Positions 13,201 to 28,200 of a DNA stretch of 64,000 nucleotides are shown here, in pieces. A program made the translations under genes and the position numbers. The first letter of the stretch is position 1. Each line of letters begins with the position of its first letter. The stretch is from Branchiostoma floridae. Lineage: Eukaryota; Chordata; Leptocardii; Amphioxiformes; Branchiostomatidae. Below the pieces are notes generated by a model. That model made no database searches. It was not told the DNA's origin and saw only the letters and a program-made list of their open reading frames with translations. Location: the NCBI RefSeq assembly GCF_000003815.2, contig NC_049979.1:14493459-14557458 (forward strand), in the 5' to 3' direction.

Positions 13201-16200
13201 AGTACCTTGCTGAACAGGACCTAAGGGCAGCAATAGCTACCCTTCAGAATACTGTCACCAACCAGGATGCCCTGATGGAACAGCAGGACAGCACCATCCA
13301 GCAACAGGCTGCAGCTTTACAGCAACTCCAGGGAACCATACAGCAACAAGCTGCCCTGATACAGCAGCAGGACAGCACAATTACACAGATGCAGGCTCTC
13401 CTGGCACAGCTGGCCAGTAAGGACCCAGTAATAGCTCAGTTTTTTTCCATACAGTTCTTTAAAAAATGTTTGAACAAGAAGAAATGGCCTATGTACACAT
13501 TTTTACAATACCAATCCAATTGGCTATTGTACATGTACAGGTGCGTGTGCACTTGTGTGCTGGATGACATGGGATAAGGATAAGTAACAACAATTCATTC
13601 AAGATTATGAATGTATAATAGCCAGACAGGCATTTTGACATGGTAACAGGCATCCTTGATGTAAATAGTTTCTATAGTCAATTTCCTTTAGAAGTGGTTA
13701 ATGACCACACAAGCGTGTATATTTTGAGGTCTTTTGTTCCTTAATTTCAGACAAAGTGAACGGTCCCCGTGACTGCCTGGAGCTGTTGAACACCGGCCAC
13801 ACCACCAGTGATGTCTACACCATCTACCCAGATGGAGGGGGGAAGAGCCCCATCCATGTGTACTGTGACATGGACACTGATGGGGGCGGATGGACGGTAC
13901 TCTTACACCCCATTTGATCTGACACCCGTGTTCCAACACCCATATTTTCTGACATACCGGTACTCTAACCCCAGCCTTAACATAGAAATACCAGAATATA
14001 GGGCTATTCCCCAATGGTACTTAGGTAGTGGAAATCAGTTTTCTGACTGAATGGTATGTACGTTATCAGTATTGACTTTATTCAGAGATGTCCTACAAAA
14101 CTACAAATATGCGAGCAATAATTGCACAACAAACATAACATGTACTGATATCTACTTCATCAGCTCTTCCAAAAGCGTCAGGATGGTTCAGTGGATTTCT
14201 ACCTGGACTGGCAGGCATACAAGACAGGGTTTGGGGACCTGAGAGGAGAGTTCTGGCTAGGTATATAGAGTAGGATCAGGGTCAAGCCTGTACTTTGCCT
14301 TGTTTTGTGTTCTGCCATCACCATACAGCTACTAGTACTGCTACTAGATGTCTTCACACCTGAAGAGCTATAATAGCATTGTTGTACATCATAACCTGGC
14401 ATGTTGTTATCTAATGGTTAATCAGATTCAACTCGGAATGAATGGCTTACAAAATCAACTGGGGACATATTACAGTAGTAAGTGAATTTAAGATAGTTCT
14501 TTTCATAATAGATAGAGATTATATGTAAGACTCCGCAGTTAAGTGACATAATTATGTGTTTAACCATGAACTCTGCAATTACTGACAAGAAGACTTTTGG
14601 CCAAAGACCTAATTCAATCTTTTTATTAAGAATACCTTTTTTCATTGATATCTTCTTTTAATATCACAGGCAATGACAACCTACACCGACTGACATCCCA
14701 GGGTATGTATGAGCTGAGGGTGGAGCTGGAGGACTTTGACAGCAACACAACCTTTGCCGAATACAGCACATTCAGGGTGGAAGATGAGATGCACAAGTAC
14801 AAGCTATCTCTTCAGGGGTTCTCTGGAACTGCAGGTTAGTGACCAATCTTATAGACAGAAATTATAACATGAATCTCTAATACATTGTATCTCAGATTCA
14901 GATCTAGACATTTGTTACAATTTCCACTTTATACTAAACCCACTTGAAAGCACTGCAAGCTACAACAGAATAAAACAATCAGTATGAGAAATCCACTTTG
15001 TGACATATTCTGTACAGGGATGTATGAGTTTTGATATTGCCTGGTATTCCACCATACATCATTCAATGAAAGCTAGATTACATGATTGCATGTAATAGGA
15101 AATAGAGAAATACATCCCAAACTAGAATCATAAAGCCACAAAGTCAAGAGTGTATGAAAAAATCCATGAATCTATACATGAATACAACTTTGTAAGCAGT
15201 CATTCAAACTTCACAGAGACCCTCACAGAATGATCTGGGCAATGGATATGTCCACATTACTGTATCTTGGGTGGAAAGAGACTCAAAGCTGAAGAATACT
15301 TTTGTTGTTCTGGTACAGGTGATGGCATGGCCAACCACAACAACATGTACTTCTCCACCAAGGACAGAGACAATGAACAGCACGGTTATGACTGTGCTGA
15401 CAAGTATAAGGGAGCATGGTGGTACGGAGACCGCATCTGCCACCGGTCCAACCTGAACGGACAGTACCATGCCGGGGCCCACCAGTCCTTTGCTGATGGA
15501 ATCAACTGGCAGCCGTGGTTGGGAAACAACTACTCCCTGAAGCGTACTGAGATGAAGATTAGGCCAAACTAGATTTCATCACTATTCGGTTATCAATAAA
15601 GTATCAAAGTCAAGAAATCCATGTAGTGATGTTGTGACCTTAAATCTAAAGGTTTTGATTGGCTGACAATGAAAGAAAGAAAGAGAACGCAGGTCACTAG
15701 GCCAGCAAAAACAAAGTGTTCTCCTTTGGAAACCTTCTTTTTCATCAAATCCCCAGGATAATTATTTTTCTTTCCTTGGACATCAATAGGCTAAAACATG
15801 GAACAATCACTTTCATAAGAGACAAACACTTTGACGATACTTTGCAAGAAGCAGCAAAAAGCAGTGATGAGCATGAATTGGTAAGAAATTTGCAGTGAAA
15901 AGAAGACATTGCCAAAGAACATTGTTGTATTTGTACCAGTGGTGCACCATCAATTCACATACATTTTGCAGTAATACAACAGGATGATAGGGGGAGCATA
16001 TAATTGCCTGTTTCTGTCTCCACCGTTCTAACACCCAATAATGTCTATATTTTCAGATGTTGACATTGGTTGTATAAGATACACAAGCACACACATATAA
16101 ACACACAAATAGAAAATAAGCAAACAAACATAATACACATACTAGCTGTTTAAAAACATGATCATGCCCTGGTGACTTGTGTTCAACTTGAATAGAAACC

Positions 16201-19200
16201 AGACTTCAACCAATCCCTGAATTTCTTGGTTGTTTTCCCTTACATCTATGGTATCCAGACCATTAGTGTGTCATGTTTTGTTAGCTGCCTTAAGTTTGTT
16301 CATCACATGATGCTACATGTGTATATACAGTATACACAAGTTTGTGGGGTGACTTCTAAGTTCTATCAAAAACAAAAAGATCTCCTTGGTGGCAGTCATA
16401 AAGAATATTTCCTGTAAAAGATGGATGCTTTTGTTTGGGATGTACAGCTAGCAGCTGGCTGAAGATAATCGTCTTAGATGTGTACTCCAACAATAATGTT
16501 CAGAATTTTTTCTGGCAGAAAACAGTATCCTAAACTGTTACATAAGTTTATATATTAAACAGAACACATGCAAAGTTGCACACATACATGTATACACAAA
16601 TGGATTTAATAAACAATATTTATTGTGTTTTAAAGGAATTTGTTTACACAGGGACAAAAGAACTGCGTGCATGATCTTTGGGGGTTAGAGAAAATGCTAC
16701 ATAGAAAACACACATAGTCATATTAGTTGATATAGCACTATCCCCAACCATAGCCATAGAGGTGGCTAACCGTTTTTCTTATTTTGACAGGTCCAGAAAA
16801 ATGGAAATGAAAAAATTCTGTGGACCGGATATTGGACCTATTTGAAAATTAATTGGAAAACAGATTATATGATTAGGCATTCATGCATTTTGGGGCTTAC
16901 TGGTCGAGGAAAGTAAGAGCTCAGTAGAGTAGAGTCTTAAATCATTTCTACCCAAGTTTTAAACAAATGTACAGTCAATCGAAAAGAGGCAGTTAGCCTT
17001 GTAGGGTTTTAAAATGCCGATGGGAGTCAAATACTCTACCAAACACATTTCTTTCTCAGATGTAGCGAAATGGACCATTGTTTTGCATATCATCCATTCA
17101 CAAGTTTTCACATACTGAATCACTCAGGTCCAGGTTCAGGTCTGGACCTGGACCTGATCCTCTGGACCTGAACCAGACCTGGACCTGAATTTTCTGTACG
17201 GGTAGTCCGGTACCCAGCCCTAGCCATTGTGTTGAGGAAAATCATATTTCACTGAGTAGCAAGGTGTGTAGTGAAGTTATGTTATTTGTATTGATCTTAT
17301 AGACATATAAAATATTCATAGTATAGGAAACAGTGACAATTATGCGGCCATTTGCCTTGCCTGGTGGCTCAATGTGGCAGTTGTTAAGATACATTATGTA
17401 CCAATATATCACATGAATGCCCTGGTAGCCAACAGAAATAGAAATGAATCTCCAACCAATCCATGATTTCCTGAATTCCTTGGTTGTTTTCATCTGCAAC
17501 AATTGCCATAGTATCCAGACCATTCCTGTGTCATGTAGTCGTGGCTTACATTTGTTTATCACATGTTGCTACACGATTGTGCACAAAATGAGACTTTAGA
17601 CTCAAAAAAAGGTCCCGTGCCCCTCACCTTCAAAACAGCATAACAAGCAAAACTCAAATCTCCTGACACTGTCTGGAATGTTTATCAACCTAGTGATTAA
17701 TGACCCACTCATCTATTCATATCTACTGATTGCTAAGAGTGTTTGCTTGAAGATAGTGTTTGCATACTCAACAATAGTTACGCAAGCAAAGCAAGACTTG
17801 TCTTGTTGCCAGAGTAACTTTTGTATAGAACAACTCATTAGCCTAGATGTCTAACCTTCACAAAGGTAGCACAGTCAGCATTTTTCTCTGGTTACAAACA
17901 ATCCAGAAAAATATGCATGCTCTCACTGCCAGTGGTCAATGTGATTTTAAACAACACTGGGACAGTCTGCTTATTGGCCTTACATGTCAATTATAAGCAA
18001 CCAGTCCTTTGTCATGATTTATTTTGTCATATATTTCAAACTATCGAGATATTCAACTTCATAGCCAAGTAATTTTCCAAAACAAACACAATTGTCTTCA
18101 AATTCCAAGTGGACAATATCAACCACATTTCCTGAACGACCGAAAAACCCTTAAAGTAATTGTTTATGCCAAGTGTCAGAAAAGTTTGTCCACTCTATGA
18201 TTTATCTACAAACATGTATGTAAAACATCAACAGTGCTTAGCATGAAGATTGTTGTTACGATATTTGGTCAACATACCTCTGTATAGGCTATGGGGGCAT
18301 TCAATAAGTTCTCGTCCTTGAAATGGGCACAATTCAAATTTTGAGGAACAAATATAAATCCTTTTACAAATATCCACCCAAATCTCATCATTGTGGTCGT
18401 TACTCTGTAGGCAAGGCTCTTTTCAAATTCAAGGAATATGAGGCAAGAAAAACTTGAGTTGTGTTTCTCATGCCATGAAACCTACAAACTTTAGGACATT
18501 ATCAAAATGTTCATTGAGGAATCACTTTCAATTGGATATTAATCAGAAGGAAGTGTGTGTGACTTCAAGCAGAGCACCACCTCTACCTTAAGGACCTTGG
18601 TACAGTTCAATTGCCCATGGCTTTCCTTTTCTCTTACCGCTTTCAAAACTTTTCATACTTCTCTTTCAAAATGTTGCCTGCAAATTAATGATCAGTTACT
18701 TAATTTTTGTTGTACATTGACTAAAGGCTTCATACTTCATATTAAGCCAAACCAGGTCTCAGTAACCACTTAAGGGACTTAAATTTGGCCGTACATTTTT
18801 TATTACCTTCACTCAAGGTCATTGGCTGTGTCTGGTTTGACTATACCCAAAATTTGAGATGTGCCCCAAATGTTTCTAGGTGAGGCCAAGAATTTATTGA
18901 TTGTCCCTTGTATTTAACAACTCTGGATTTCATGTGACCTGCCACCAAACAATGACGTGAATGTGCCATTTAAAAACCTGGCTTTGATCGCTGGGTCCAT
19001 TCCTGACAGAAAACACCATGAGGGGACTCGTGGTTCTGGCGCTTGTTGTGCTGCTGCACCAAGGAGAGGCAGTGAGCAACAAGAAACTTCTTGAGAAACT
19101 GCCTGAGAACGTCCGTGGGAAGGACTCTGGCGAGGCTGACAACATCGCACGTTCAAGCGAATCGGGGAACTGGGGAAATTGGTGGCAGTCACTGTCACAA

Positions 19201-22200
19201 TCATCATCATCATGTCAGGCATCCTGCCAGACCCTGGAGGACATGCAGTCCTACATGACCAATGACGTAAGTACTACTTTTACACAAAATACATGGTATT
19301 TTCAGACTGTCTCTTGCTTCAATTTTTTTTGTCGACTTTTAGAAATAAAAAAATGTCTTAAAATCAAAGAGCTAATGCATCACGGAAAAAGTAAAGCATC
19401 TTGTCTTCCATTTGTGAAAGTCAAACCAAACACATGGAGATATAGAAATTCTTTGACAAAGACTAGCTTGTTTCCCAGCATCTTGTATACACAATCCCTG
19501 TCACTAATCATGTTTCTTCCAAGCTGTCTGATATGAATAGACAATAAACTCAATATTTGAAATTTATAATTGTGGATGTGGTCAAATTCAATGAAGAGGG
19601 GTTTTGTGCTACAAGCCATTCCTTATTAGATGAATCTGACTCCAAGAATAATGTTCAACATATAATCAGATACCTTATCAAAGTTTGATATCAAGCAGAT
19701 CTGATGGGAAAACAAGTGCTTCATACATTGTTCACTTATAAGTTTCCATTCTAATGGTAATGATAACAGTCTTAAGCAAAAAGATGGCTGTAGCCTTGAA
19801 CAAAGAAGGCATGGTCTTTTTTCTTTGGCCTGTTTTAGAGAATTTCAGGGCAATGAAGGCTAGTCTGTGTTTTGCAAACTCAGCTTTCCGGGGCTAATTG
19901 GCCCCTCCCCACAGGCGGGGCAATGTAGGACAGGGCCAATAACAAGCGCAATTAAATCAGGATAAAGAAAAGCTAAATCATACCATACTTGCTTCACACA
20001 GTAACATTTTCAGCATCAGAAATCTTTAGAAGCTAGACAGGTATTTTTTCAGACCATTTTGACAAATCAAGTTAGAGGTCTTCCAGCATTTATTATATTT
20101 CAATGTCCAGGTAATGGCTACAATCACTATGCAATTTTCGTTCATTCATGAAGTTCACAAAGTAGACACAAAACAAGCAAGAAAGAGACACAGCAAAAAC
20201 AATTGATTCTGAAGCCACATACAAATTGGTAGAAGAAAGCTTCTTGGAAATAAAAAGCTATGATATCAATGAATTTCAATTGCTACATGTAAACTTAAGA
20301 AAATTTGTTTGACAGTTGCAGGCCCAGACAGACCAGACCACCACAATTCAGGCTCTCCAGGCAACAGCCAGCAGTCAGGACAGCATCATCCAGCAGCAGG
20401 CTGCAGCTTTACAGCAGCTGGAGGGAACTCTGCAGCAACAGGCCACCCTGATTCAACAACAGGCCAGCAGCCTGCAGCAACAGCACGGCACCAGCCAACA
20501 ACAAGCTAGCTCATTGCAGCAACTGGAGACCACCATACAACAACATGAAACCACCATCCAGGCACAGGCCACCAGCCTGCAGCAACTGGAAGCCACCAAC
20601 CAGCAACAAGCCACCAGCCTGCAGCAACTCGAAGCCACCAACCAACAACAAGCCACCAGCCTGCAGCAACTGGAATCCACCAATCAACAACAAGCCACCA
20701 GCCTGCAGCAACTGGAAGCTACCAACCAGCAACAGGCCACGCTGATTCAGCAACAGGCCACATACCTGCAGCAACTGGAAGCCACGATCGAGCGGCATGA
20801 AAAAAATGAAGAACTACTGGCAGGAGAATTGCAGCAACTTCAAGCAACTGTCCATCAACAGGGAAGTGACCTACAGCAACACGTTCAGCAACTGGCCCTC
20901 AGCCTGCAGCAGCAAGATACTGCTGACCAGCAACAAGCCAGCACATTGCAGCAGCTGGAGACCACTCTACAGCAACATGAAACCACCATCCAGGCACAAG
21001 TAACAGGCCTGCAGCAACTGGAAGGAACTGTGCAGCAACAAGCCACTAGCCTGCAGCAACATGAATCCAACATCCAGGCACAAGCCACCAACCTGCAGCA
21101 GTTAGAAGGAACAGTTCAGCAACAAGCCACCAGCCTGCAGCTGCAGGAAACTGCTGACCAGCAGCTGGCAACCAACCTGCAGCAACTAGAGGGGACTGTG
21201 CAGCAACAAGCCACCAGCCTGCAGCAACAGGAAGCTGCTGACCAGCAGCTGGCAACCAACTTGCAGCAGTTGGAGGGAACTGTGCAGCAACAAGCCACCA
21301 GCCTGCAGCAACAAGTCATGACGTATGGACAACAAGCAACCAGCTTACAGCAACAGGCTGCCATCATCCAGGAACAAGCCAGCAACATCCAGCAACTGGA
21401 AGGTAAGACCAAAAAGCATCAGATTCTTCAGTACTCCATACAAGAATCCGTTTTCACCAGATGTGATAAATCAGTACATGGGTGTACTTAGGAAGTATAT
21501 TTCTTCACTCTCAGATATACTGAATGCTCCCCGTGACTGCCTGGACCTGTTCAACACCGGCCACAACACCAGTGATGTCTACACCATCTACCCAGGGGGG
21601 AAGGATCCCATCCATGTGTACTGTGACATGGACACAGACGGGGGAGGATGGACGGTACTAACTATCAAATAGTATCATAAAATATACAAGTACCATGGAT
21701 GATTGAGACACTGAATTTTGTATACTATGGGCAAGTAGTGACTTACAGTCTACTCTAAAGCAATGATAGGCATAGCATTCTACCACAAGTACACACAAAC
21801 ACAAAGATAATATATCAACTTAGTATACCCTCTTAACTGCAACCTCCAGAAAGTATAGCAGCAATGTGTGCTTCAGAATCTAGGATAAAACCCAGTTACA
21901 TCTCATGATTAACAATCAATACTTAGATAAATACATGGGCCTCCTTTGACCAGGTTTTACACAATCATAATTTGTAAATGATAAAGAAAAACTCTTTGTC
22001 GTCCTACCAAGTAATGTACATCTGGTGGATTTTTGTCTGATGCAGGTCTTCCAAAGACGACATGATGGTTCAGTAAGCTTCTCCTTGGACTGGCAGGCCT
22101 ACAAGACGGGCTTTGGAGACATCAAGTCAGAGTTCTGGTTAGGTAAAATATCAAATTGTTATCCCATATGACATCAGGATTCTGCTGAAAGATTCACTTC

Positions 22201-25200
22201 AGAGATGAGAACTAACTAAGAAGGAAAAGGGTTAAGGTAGCTACTAGTTTAGAATTCAACATTTCAATCTATGCTGCCTATAATTACAGCATACATTTCC
22301 CAAACCTAATACTATGTATATTCTGAGACTGCAATGCTATATCTTGACAGTCAAAGGATTATACAAATCAATTTACAGGCAATGACCATCTGGCAGAACT
22401 GACTGCCCAGGACGTGTATGAACTGAGGGTGGACCTGGAAGACTTTGAGGGAAACTCAGCCTACGCCAAATACAGCACCTTCAGGGTTGCAGATGAAGTG
22501 GAGGATTACAAACTGACTGTAGATGGATACTCTGGAACTGCAGGTATGAGGAAAACAATCCCAGTGTCTCCCAGTTCATAGCACACACACCAAAGCAAGA
22601 AGAGAACAAAAGGCATACTTGAGGAAGTAACAGTCTTAAAGACTTCTTGAAATTTTCCTTCCAAATCATATCTAGATATTCTAATTACATGATTGTATTT
22701 CAATCAAATTGTCATAGTACAATAACATACTGGTAACTACTGTATACCCATTGCTTACCTGTGATTGATAATATGATCTTATGAACTTTACAACAAATTC
22801 TAACATCATTCTCTTTGCTACTTTTCTGAAAAAGAAAATGCACAATCATAAATTTTGGGGTGGGGTAACAGACCTGGTATTTCCTTATCTTATGAACAAG
22901 TGGATCTGTTATTTCAGGGGACGACATGACATGGAGTTCCACCGCATCCTTCTCCACCAAGGATGCGAGTAACTATGTCCACCATGGCAACTGTGACCTT
23001 GGCAACAAGGGCGGCTGGTGGTACAGCAGTTGCCGTGATCCCAACCTGAACGGCCAGTACCTGGTTGGGCCACATCAGTCTAATGGGGACGGGGTGAACT
23101 GGAACCAGTGGAGGGGAGACCGCTACTCTCTCAAACACACTGAGATGAAGATCAGGCCTACCTAAACTCCAGCTCTATGAATGCTCATGGCCATACTAAC
23201 ATTAAAGTTAGTCAAGACAACCTGTTCAATCTGTCGAGTATCATTAATGTGCCATCCTCTGCAAAAAAATTTTAAACTTAAGTACATTTAGAGATCAAAA
23301 TGACATATTCTTGATGTGTGGCTGGCCCCACATTGCTGCACATAGGGAGTAGATTTATTTCAATGCCACTTCATGAATAACCTATATTTTGAACTGTTCC
23401 ATTATGGCTTTAAGAAGTGGTTACAGTCAATGTACTAAGAAACCTTGTAATTCTTACGAATGTATGTATTTATGGCAAATATACCTGGATCCTCTGAGAC
23501 CCAATATTTTGAGCCTTAAAATACAACACTGCAATTTTTTTCGAGAAGTGCACATTGACAAAGTGGCCTATGAGTGTATTAGATAGAAATAAAAACTTTT
23601 CAACTGCTTCTATGGGTGCAAGTTGAGTTTTTCCAGCTTGTTCAGCACAGTTGAATACTTTAAGCGTTACTAATATAATAAGTAGCTTATGTCCTTCATT
23701 TGAAAGTATGTGAAGGTTTTGTCACTGACTTTGCAACATTCTCCCTAGTGTAGACCCATGGCAATATGGGTCTCTCTGTGGTCGCTCTACCACACTCTCC
23801 TTAACACTCCTCACACACAAGTTGTTAGAAGCAGCGGACAAACCTAGCCAAGGGACCACACTAACTTCTCGCGGGCTTTTGACTCCGTCCAACACAGGAC
23901 CATTTCTTAACTAATCAATCTCGGCATTCACCCATTACTCGTACCATGGGTAGGCGACAGAGAGTCAGGTACATAGGTGTAGTGTCAGACTGGCAGATGT
24001 TATCATGCAACGCACCCCAAGGCCAGTTGATTTTCCTGGATATGTAAATGATGCTGTCCCAGTCAACGAAACTACAGCAGACACCTACAAATGTGTTGAT
24101 GATATGTCCTTTTCAGAGTCATGATGTGTCTAAATCACCATCTATCTAAGATTACATCGACGGCCTACATGTAGCTCGGTGGACTAATGACAATTATATG
24201 ACTCTCAGCCTCTCAAGATGTAAAGTCCTTGCTTTTGTACATTAAACACCAGCCACCACTGCCACCTAAGAATACAATCAGTCCCACACGACTGGAGGTG
24301 GTTGATGCTGCACTTATTCTCAGAGTGATCTTATAGATTAATATGAAGTGGTCTAAACATATCGCCATGATTGTTGGGAAGAGTAGTACCCTCTGTAAAG
24401 AAGGAATGGACTCTTTGACCTGGTATAAGTGTACATTGGCTTTGTTCGCCAAGTGCTGGAATATGCATGGCAGGTATGGCACCTGGTGCTGACTGTCACA
24501 GAATCAAAGTCGATTGAAAGGGTCCAGAAAAGGGCATGCAGGATAATTCTTGGCCGGTCCTTAACTACTTCTGACTCTTAGGAAGTTGCTACAACTGTCT
24601 GAAAGGTTTGTCAACTAAGTGATTTATTACACACTAAGAACAGTGATAAGTGTGCTCTACATTCTCAATTCTCCTCAAAACAATCTTTCAAATCTCAAAG
24701 AAATGTTTACCAAAGCTGTCAGAAAAAGTTTTGTAACCAACCATATTGCTATGGTATGTAAAACTATGTCCGGACACATTTGCATAGGAGGACAATATGC
24801 AGGCTATTTTAGTACCTAAAAAACACCAGCCATTGACAGCCAGACAACTTGACCAACCCAGAGTCCCTATTTGATATTGATTATGCAACATTTGCCAGCC
24901 AACAAGCATGAAGTCAAGCACGTGGTTATCAGAATAACGGCAGACTTGTTCATACCAGCACAACATAGCAATGTGAGAAATCTACAGGTAGAATATTTGA
25001 TAATGTTTAAATAGGCTGTGGTTCTTATAACTACCAAATGAAACACAGAGGGACCAAATCTTTAATTAATGTCAAGGACTGTGGACTTAGCCCTCTAGAT
25101 GGCAATCCACAATTGTGTGCAGACTGAGGAGATCACCTGATTGGTGGGGATGTGTTTTTTAGTCAACATTGTGGTGCATAAATATCCCACTTTGGTCACA

Positions 25201-28200
25201 GTATCCATTTCTGACCTGCCTCACCATGAAGTGGCTGGTAGTGGTACTGGCGCTTGTTTTGCTGCAGCAAGGGGGTGTGGAAGGTGTTCCTGGGAACGGA
25301 AACAGTAACCATGGGAACACACAGTCATGCGACGTTACCTGTCAGACCCTGACTGACTTCCAGTCCTTCATGACCACTGCTGTAAGTACTAAATGTAACC
25401 AACTCAAAGGAATTTGTGACAGAAGTCCTTTTTCCGGTGTTTTCCTCCAGAATTTTTGTGACTATGTTGGCAATACAGCTCCTTATCATGTAACTTTTAG
25501 TTAACAATCTACTCAGATACTATCATGGCAAAAACACAGCGTACATGTATTAAAAGATGAAGAACATCCCTTCTCTGCTGCCGAACTTTTGTAGCTACAC
25601 CAAGGAGCTTTTATACACATATATATATACAATGACAGATGAAACCCTTTTAAACTGTGCAAATCTTGGACTGATTTGATGTGGTTAGTAATGTTGCACC
25701 TTTTCCTTTCTGCTGAATTTGTCTTTCTTTTTGACTTATGCTGATCCTTGATTGTGTGCAATGTTTGGTGGCCCTTTTTTGGGAGTTAAAAAAAAATTTC
25801 TGGGCAGGTGAATGGGCACCTGGTGTGCCTCCCCCTAAATCCATGTGAATGCTCTGCATTATAATCAGTAAATTCCATATATGATTTTTACAATGTACAC
25901 ATGGTGTACCCGTACAAAACCAGTTTTTCTTCTTGGACCGGTACAGAAAAAACAGACCGGAAAAAAGTCAGTGGACCAGATCATGGACTGATTAGAAAAT
26001 GAACAGATTATATCGGCAGGCGTTCACGCGTTTTGGGGCTTACTGGTGCAAGAAAATAACAAGACCAAAGTAAAGGAGAGTTAATGTTAAAAACAAGTAA
26101 GTTATTTTTACCAAGTTTCTAAAGTCAAACTTGGTCAAAGTTAGTGTTTTTTACCTGGAGATAGGACTCTAAAATGCCAGTGGATGTCCAATACTCCACA
26201 AAACCGAATCCTTTAATAGCGAAATGGACTATTGTTTTGTGTATCACCCATTCACAAATTTTCACAGACAATTACGTAGGTCAAGATCCAGGTCCAGACC
26301 TGGACCTGATCCTCTGGCCCTGGACTGTGCCTGTACCTGAATGTTCTGTACTGGTACCCACCCCTAGTACATATGCTACAGACAGAGTATCCTAACATAT
26401 GACAAAATTTGCATTTTTGCTTTTTTCAGAAGTGCTGATGAATCTAAGAAACAAAAAAAAGCATCAGCTTTTAGAATATCTAAGCCTTCCTCTGACATTC
26501 AAGTTGTCATCGTGCATATACTTAACCCCCTTATGTGACAAGGGCTGTATTTAGCACAATCCAGCTTCTGGACGCCAAAGCATAATCATGCCCTTCACCA
26601 CCAGCACAGTGATGCAACCGGGTGAAAAAATACATAAGAATAAATACACTCAGAGACCCAAATTTCTTTTGTTTTGTAAAGCTTTTCTTATGTGTTCAAC
26701 AGCATGACTGCTTGGTAGAGGTTATATATTTGAGGGTAGAAGCCACCACTAGACAGTTATTTGGTGCCACCCATATCATTTTTTATATACTATTTTTTGA
26801 AAAAGCAATCATTTGCCCAAATGACAGCTTTGTTGACATGGAGTAGGTTTATCTACCTGTAGGCTTATGTTCAAGTAATGGGTTGGGCAATCTTAGAGAG
26901 GTTCCCATGTGAACACACTTCCAAACTGTTCACTATGTGCTTACTTCTCACTGTCACTGATAGTGGTAGTTCACATAGGACCAGAATGTTAAAGATTTTT
27001 TAAGTATTGCTTCCCCCTTAAGTTTGAGTATGTGCTACCTTTTGGACATTGTTTCCCTAATGCTCTGTATTCCCTTTTTGACCATTTTATATCTATTCTG
27101 GTATTCTGTATGTCATGTTCTTAGTCTTATCGTAGTAAATACCTTTCAAGCTTGTTCTCCATACATGTGGAGATTGTAACTAAATCAAAAGAAATTGGGT
27201 GAGCTTATTTTCATAAATTATATTTATATTTATGTTTAAACAGCCACAGGCTCAGACAGACCAGTCCACCACGATTCAAGCTCTCCAGGCAACAGCCAGC
27301 AGTCAGGACAACATCATCCAGCAGCAGGCTGCAGCTTTACAGCAACTGGAGGGAACTCTGCAGCAACAGGCCACCCTGATTCAACAACAGGCCACCAGCC
27401 TGCAGCAACTGGAGACTACCTTGCAAGAACATGAATTGACCATCCAGGCACAGGCCACCAGCCTACAGCAACAGGTAACTGCTGACCAGCAGCTAGCAAG
27501 CAACTTGCAGCAACTGGAAGGAACTATACAGCAACAAGCCACCAGCCTGCAGCAGCATGAATCCACCATCCAGGCACAGGCCACCAGCCTGCAGCAACAG
27601 GACAGCACCATCCAGCAACAAGCCACCAGCCTGCAGCAACTGGAAGCCACCAACCAGCAACAAGCCACCAGCCTGCAGCAACTGGAAGCAACCAACCAAC
27701 AACAAGCCACCAGCCTGCAGCAACTGGAAACCACCAATCAGCAACAGGCCAGCAGCTTGCAGCAACTGGAAGCCATCAACCAGCAACAAGCCACCCTGAT
27801 TCAAGAACAGGCCAGCAGCTTGCAGGAACTGGAAGCCACGATCGAGCGGCATGAAAAAAATGAAGAACTACTGGCAGGAGAATTGCAGCAACTTCAATCA
27901 ACTGTCCATCAACAGGGAAGTGACCTACAGCAACACGTTCAGCAACTGGCCCTCAGCCTGCAGCAGCAAGATACTGCTGATCAGCAACAAGCCAGCACAT
28001 TGCAGCAACTGGAGACCACTCTACAGCAACATGAAACCGCCATCCAGGCACAAGCCACCAGCCTGCAGCAACATGAATCTACTATCCAGGCACAAGCCAC
28101 CAGCCTGCAACAGCTAGAAGGAACTGTACAGCAACAAGCCACCAGCCTGCAGCAACAGGCAACTGCTGACCAGCAGCTGGCAACCAATCTGCAACAACTG

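Noticed and set aside
20560-20740. Regular 42-base repeats, at first glance CRISPR-like
   Set aside because: There are no unique spacers. The units are contiguous, keep one reading frame and encode heptads within a spliced exon.
27232-27243. In-frame ATG just before the lectin C coil exon
   Set aside because: It lies in the intron before the acceptor AAACAG. The signal-peptide exon at 25226 joins in phase at 27244.
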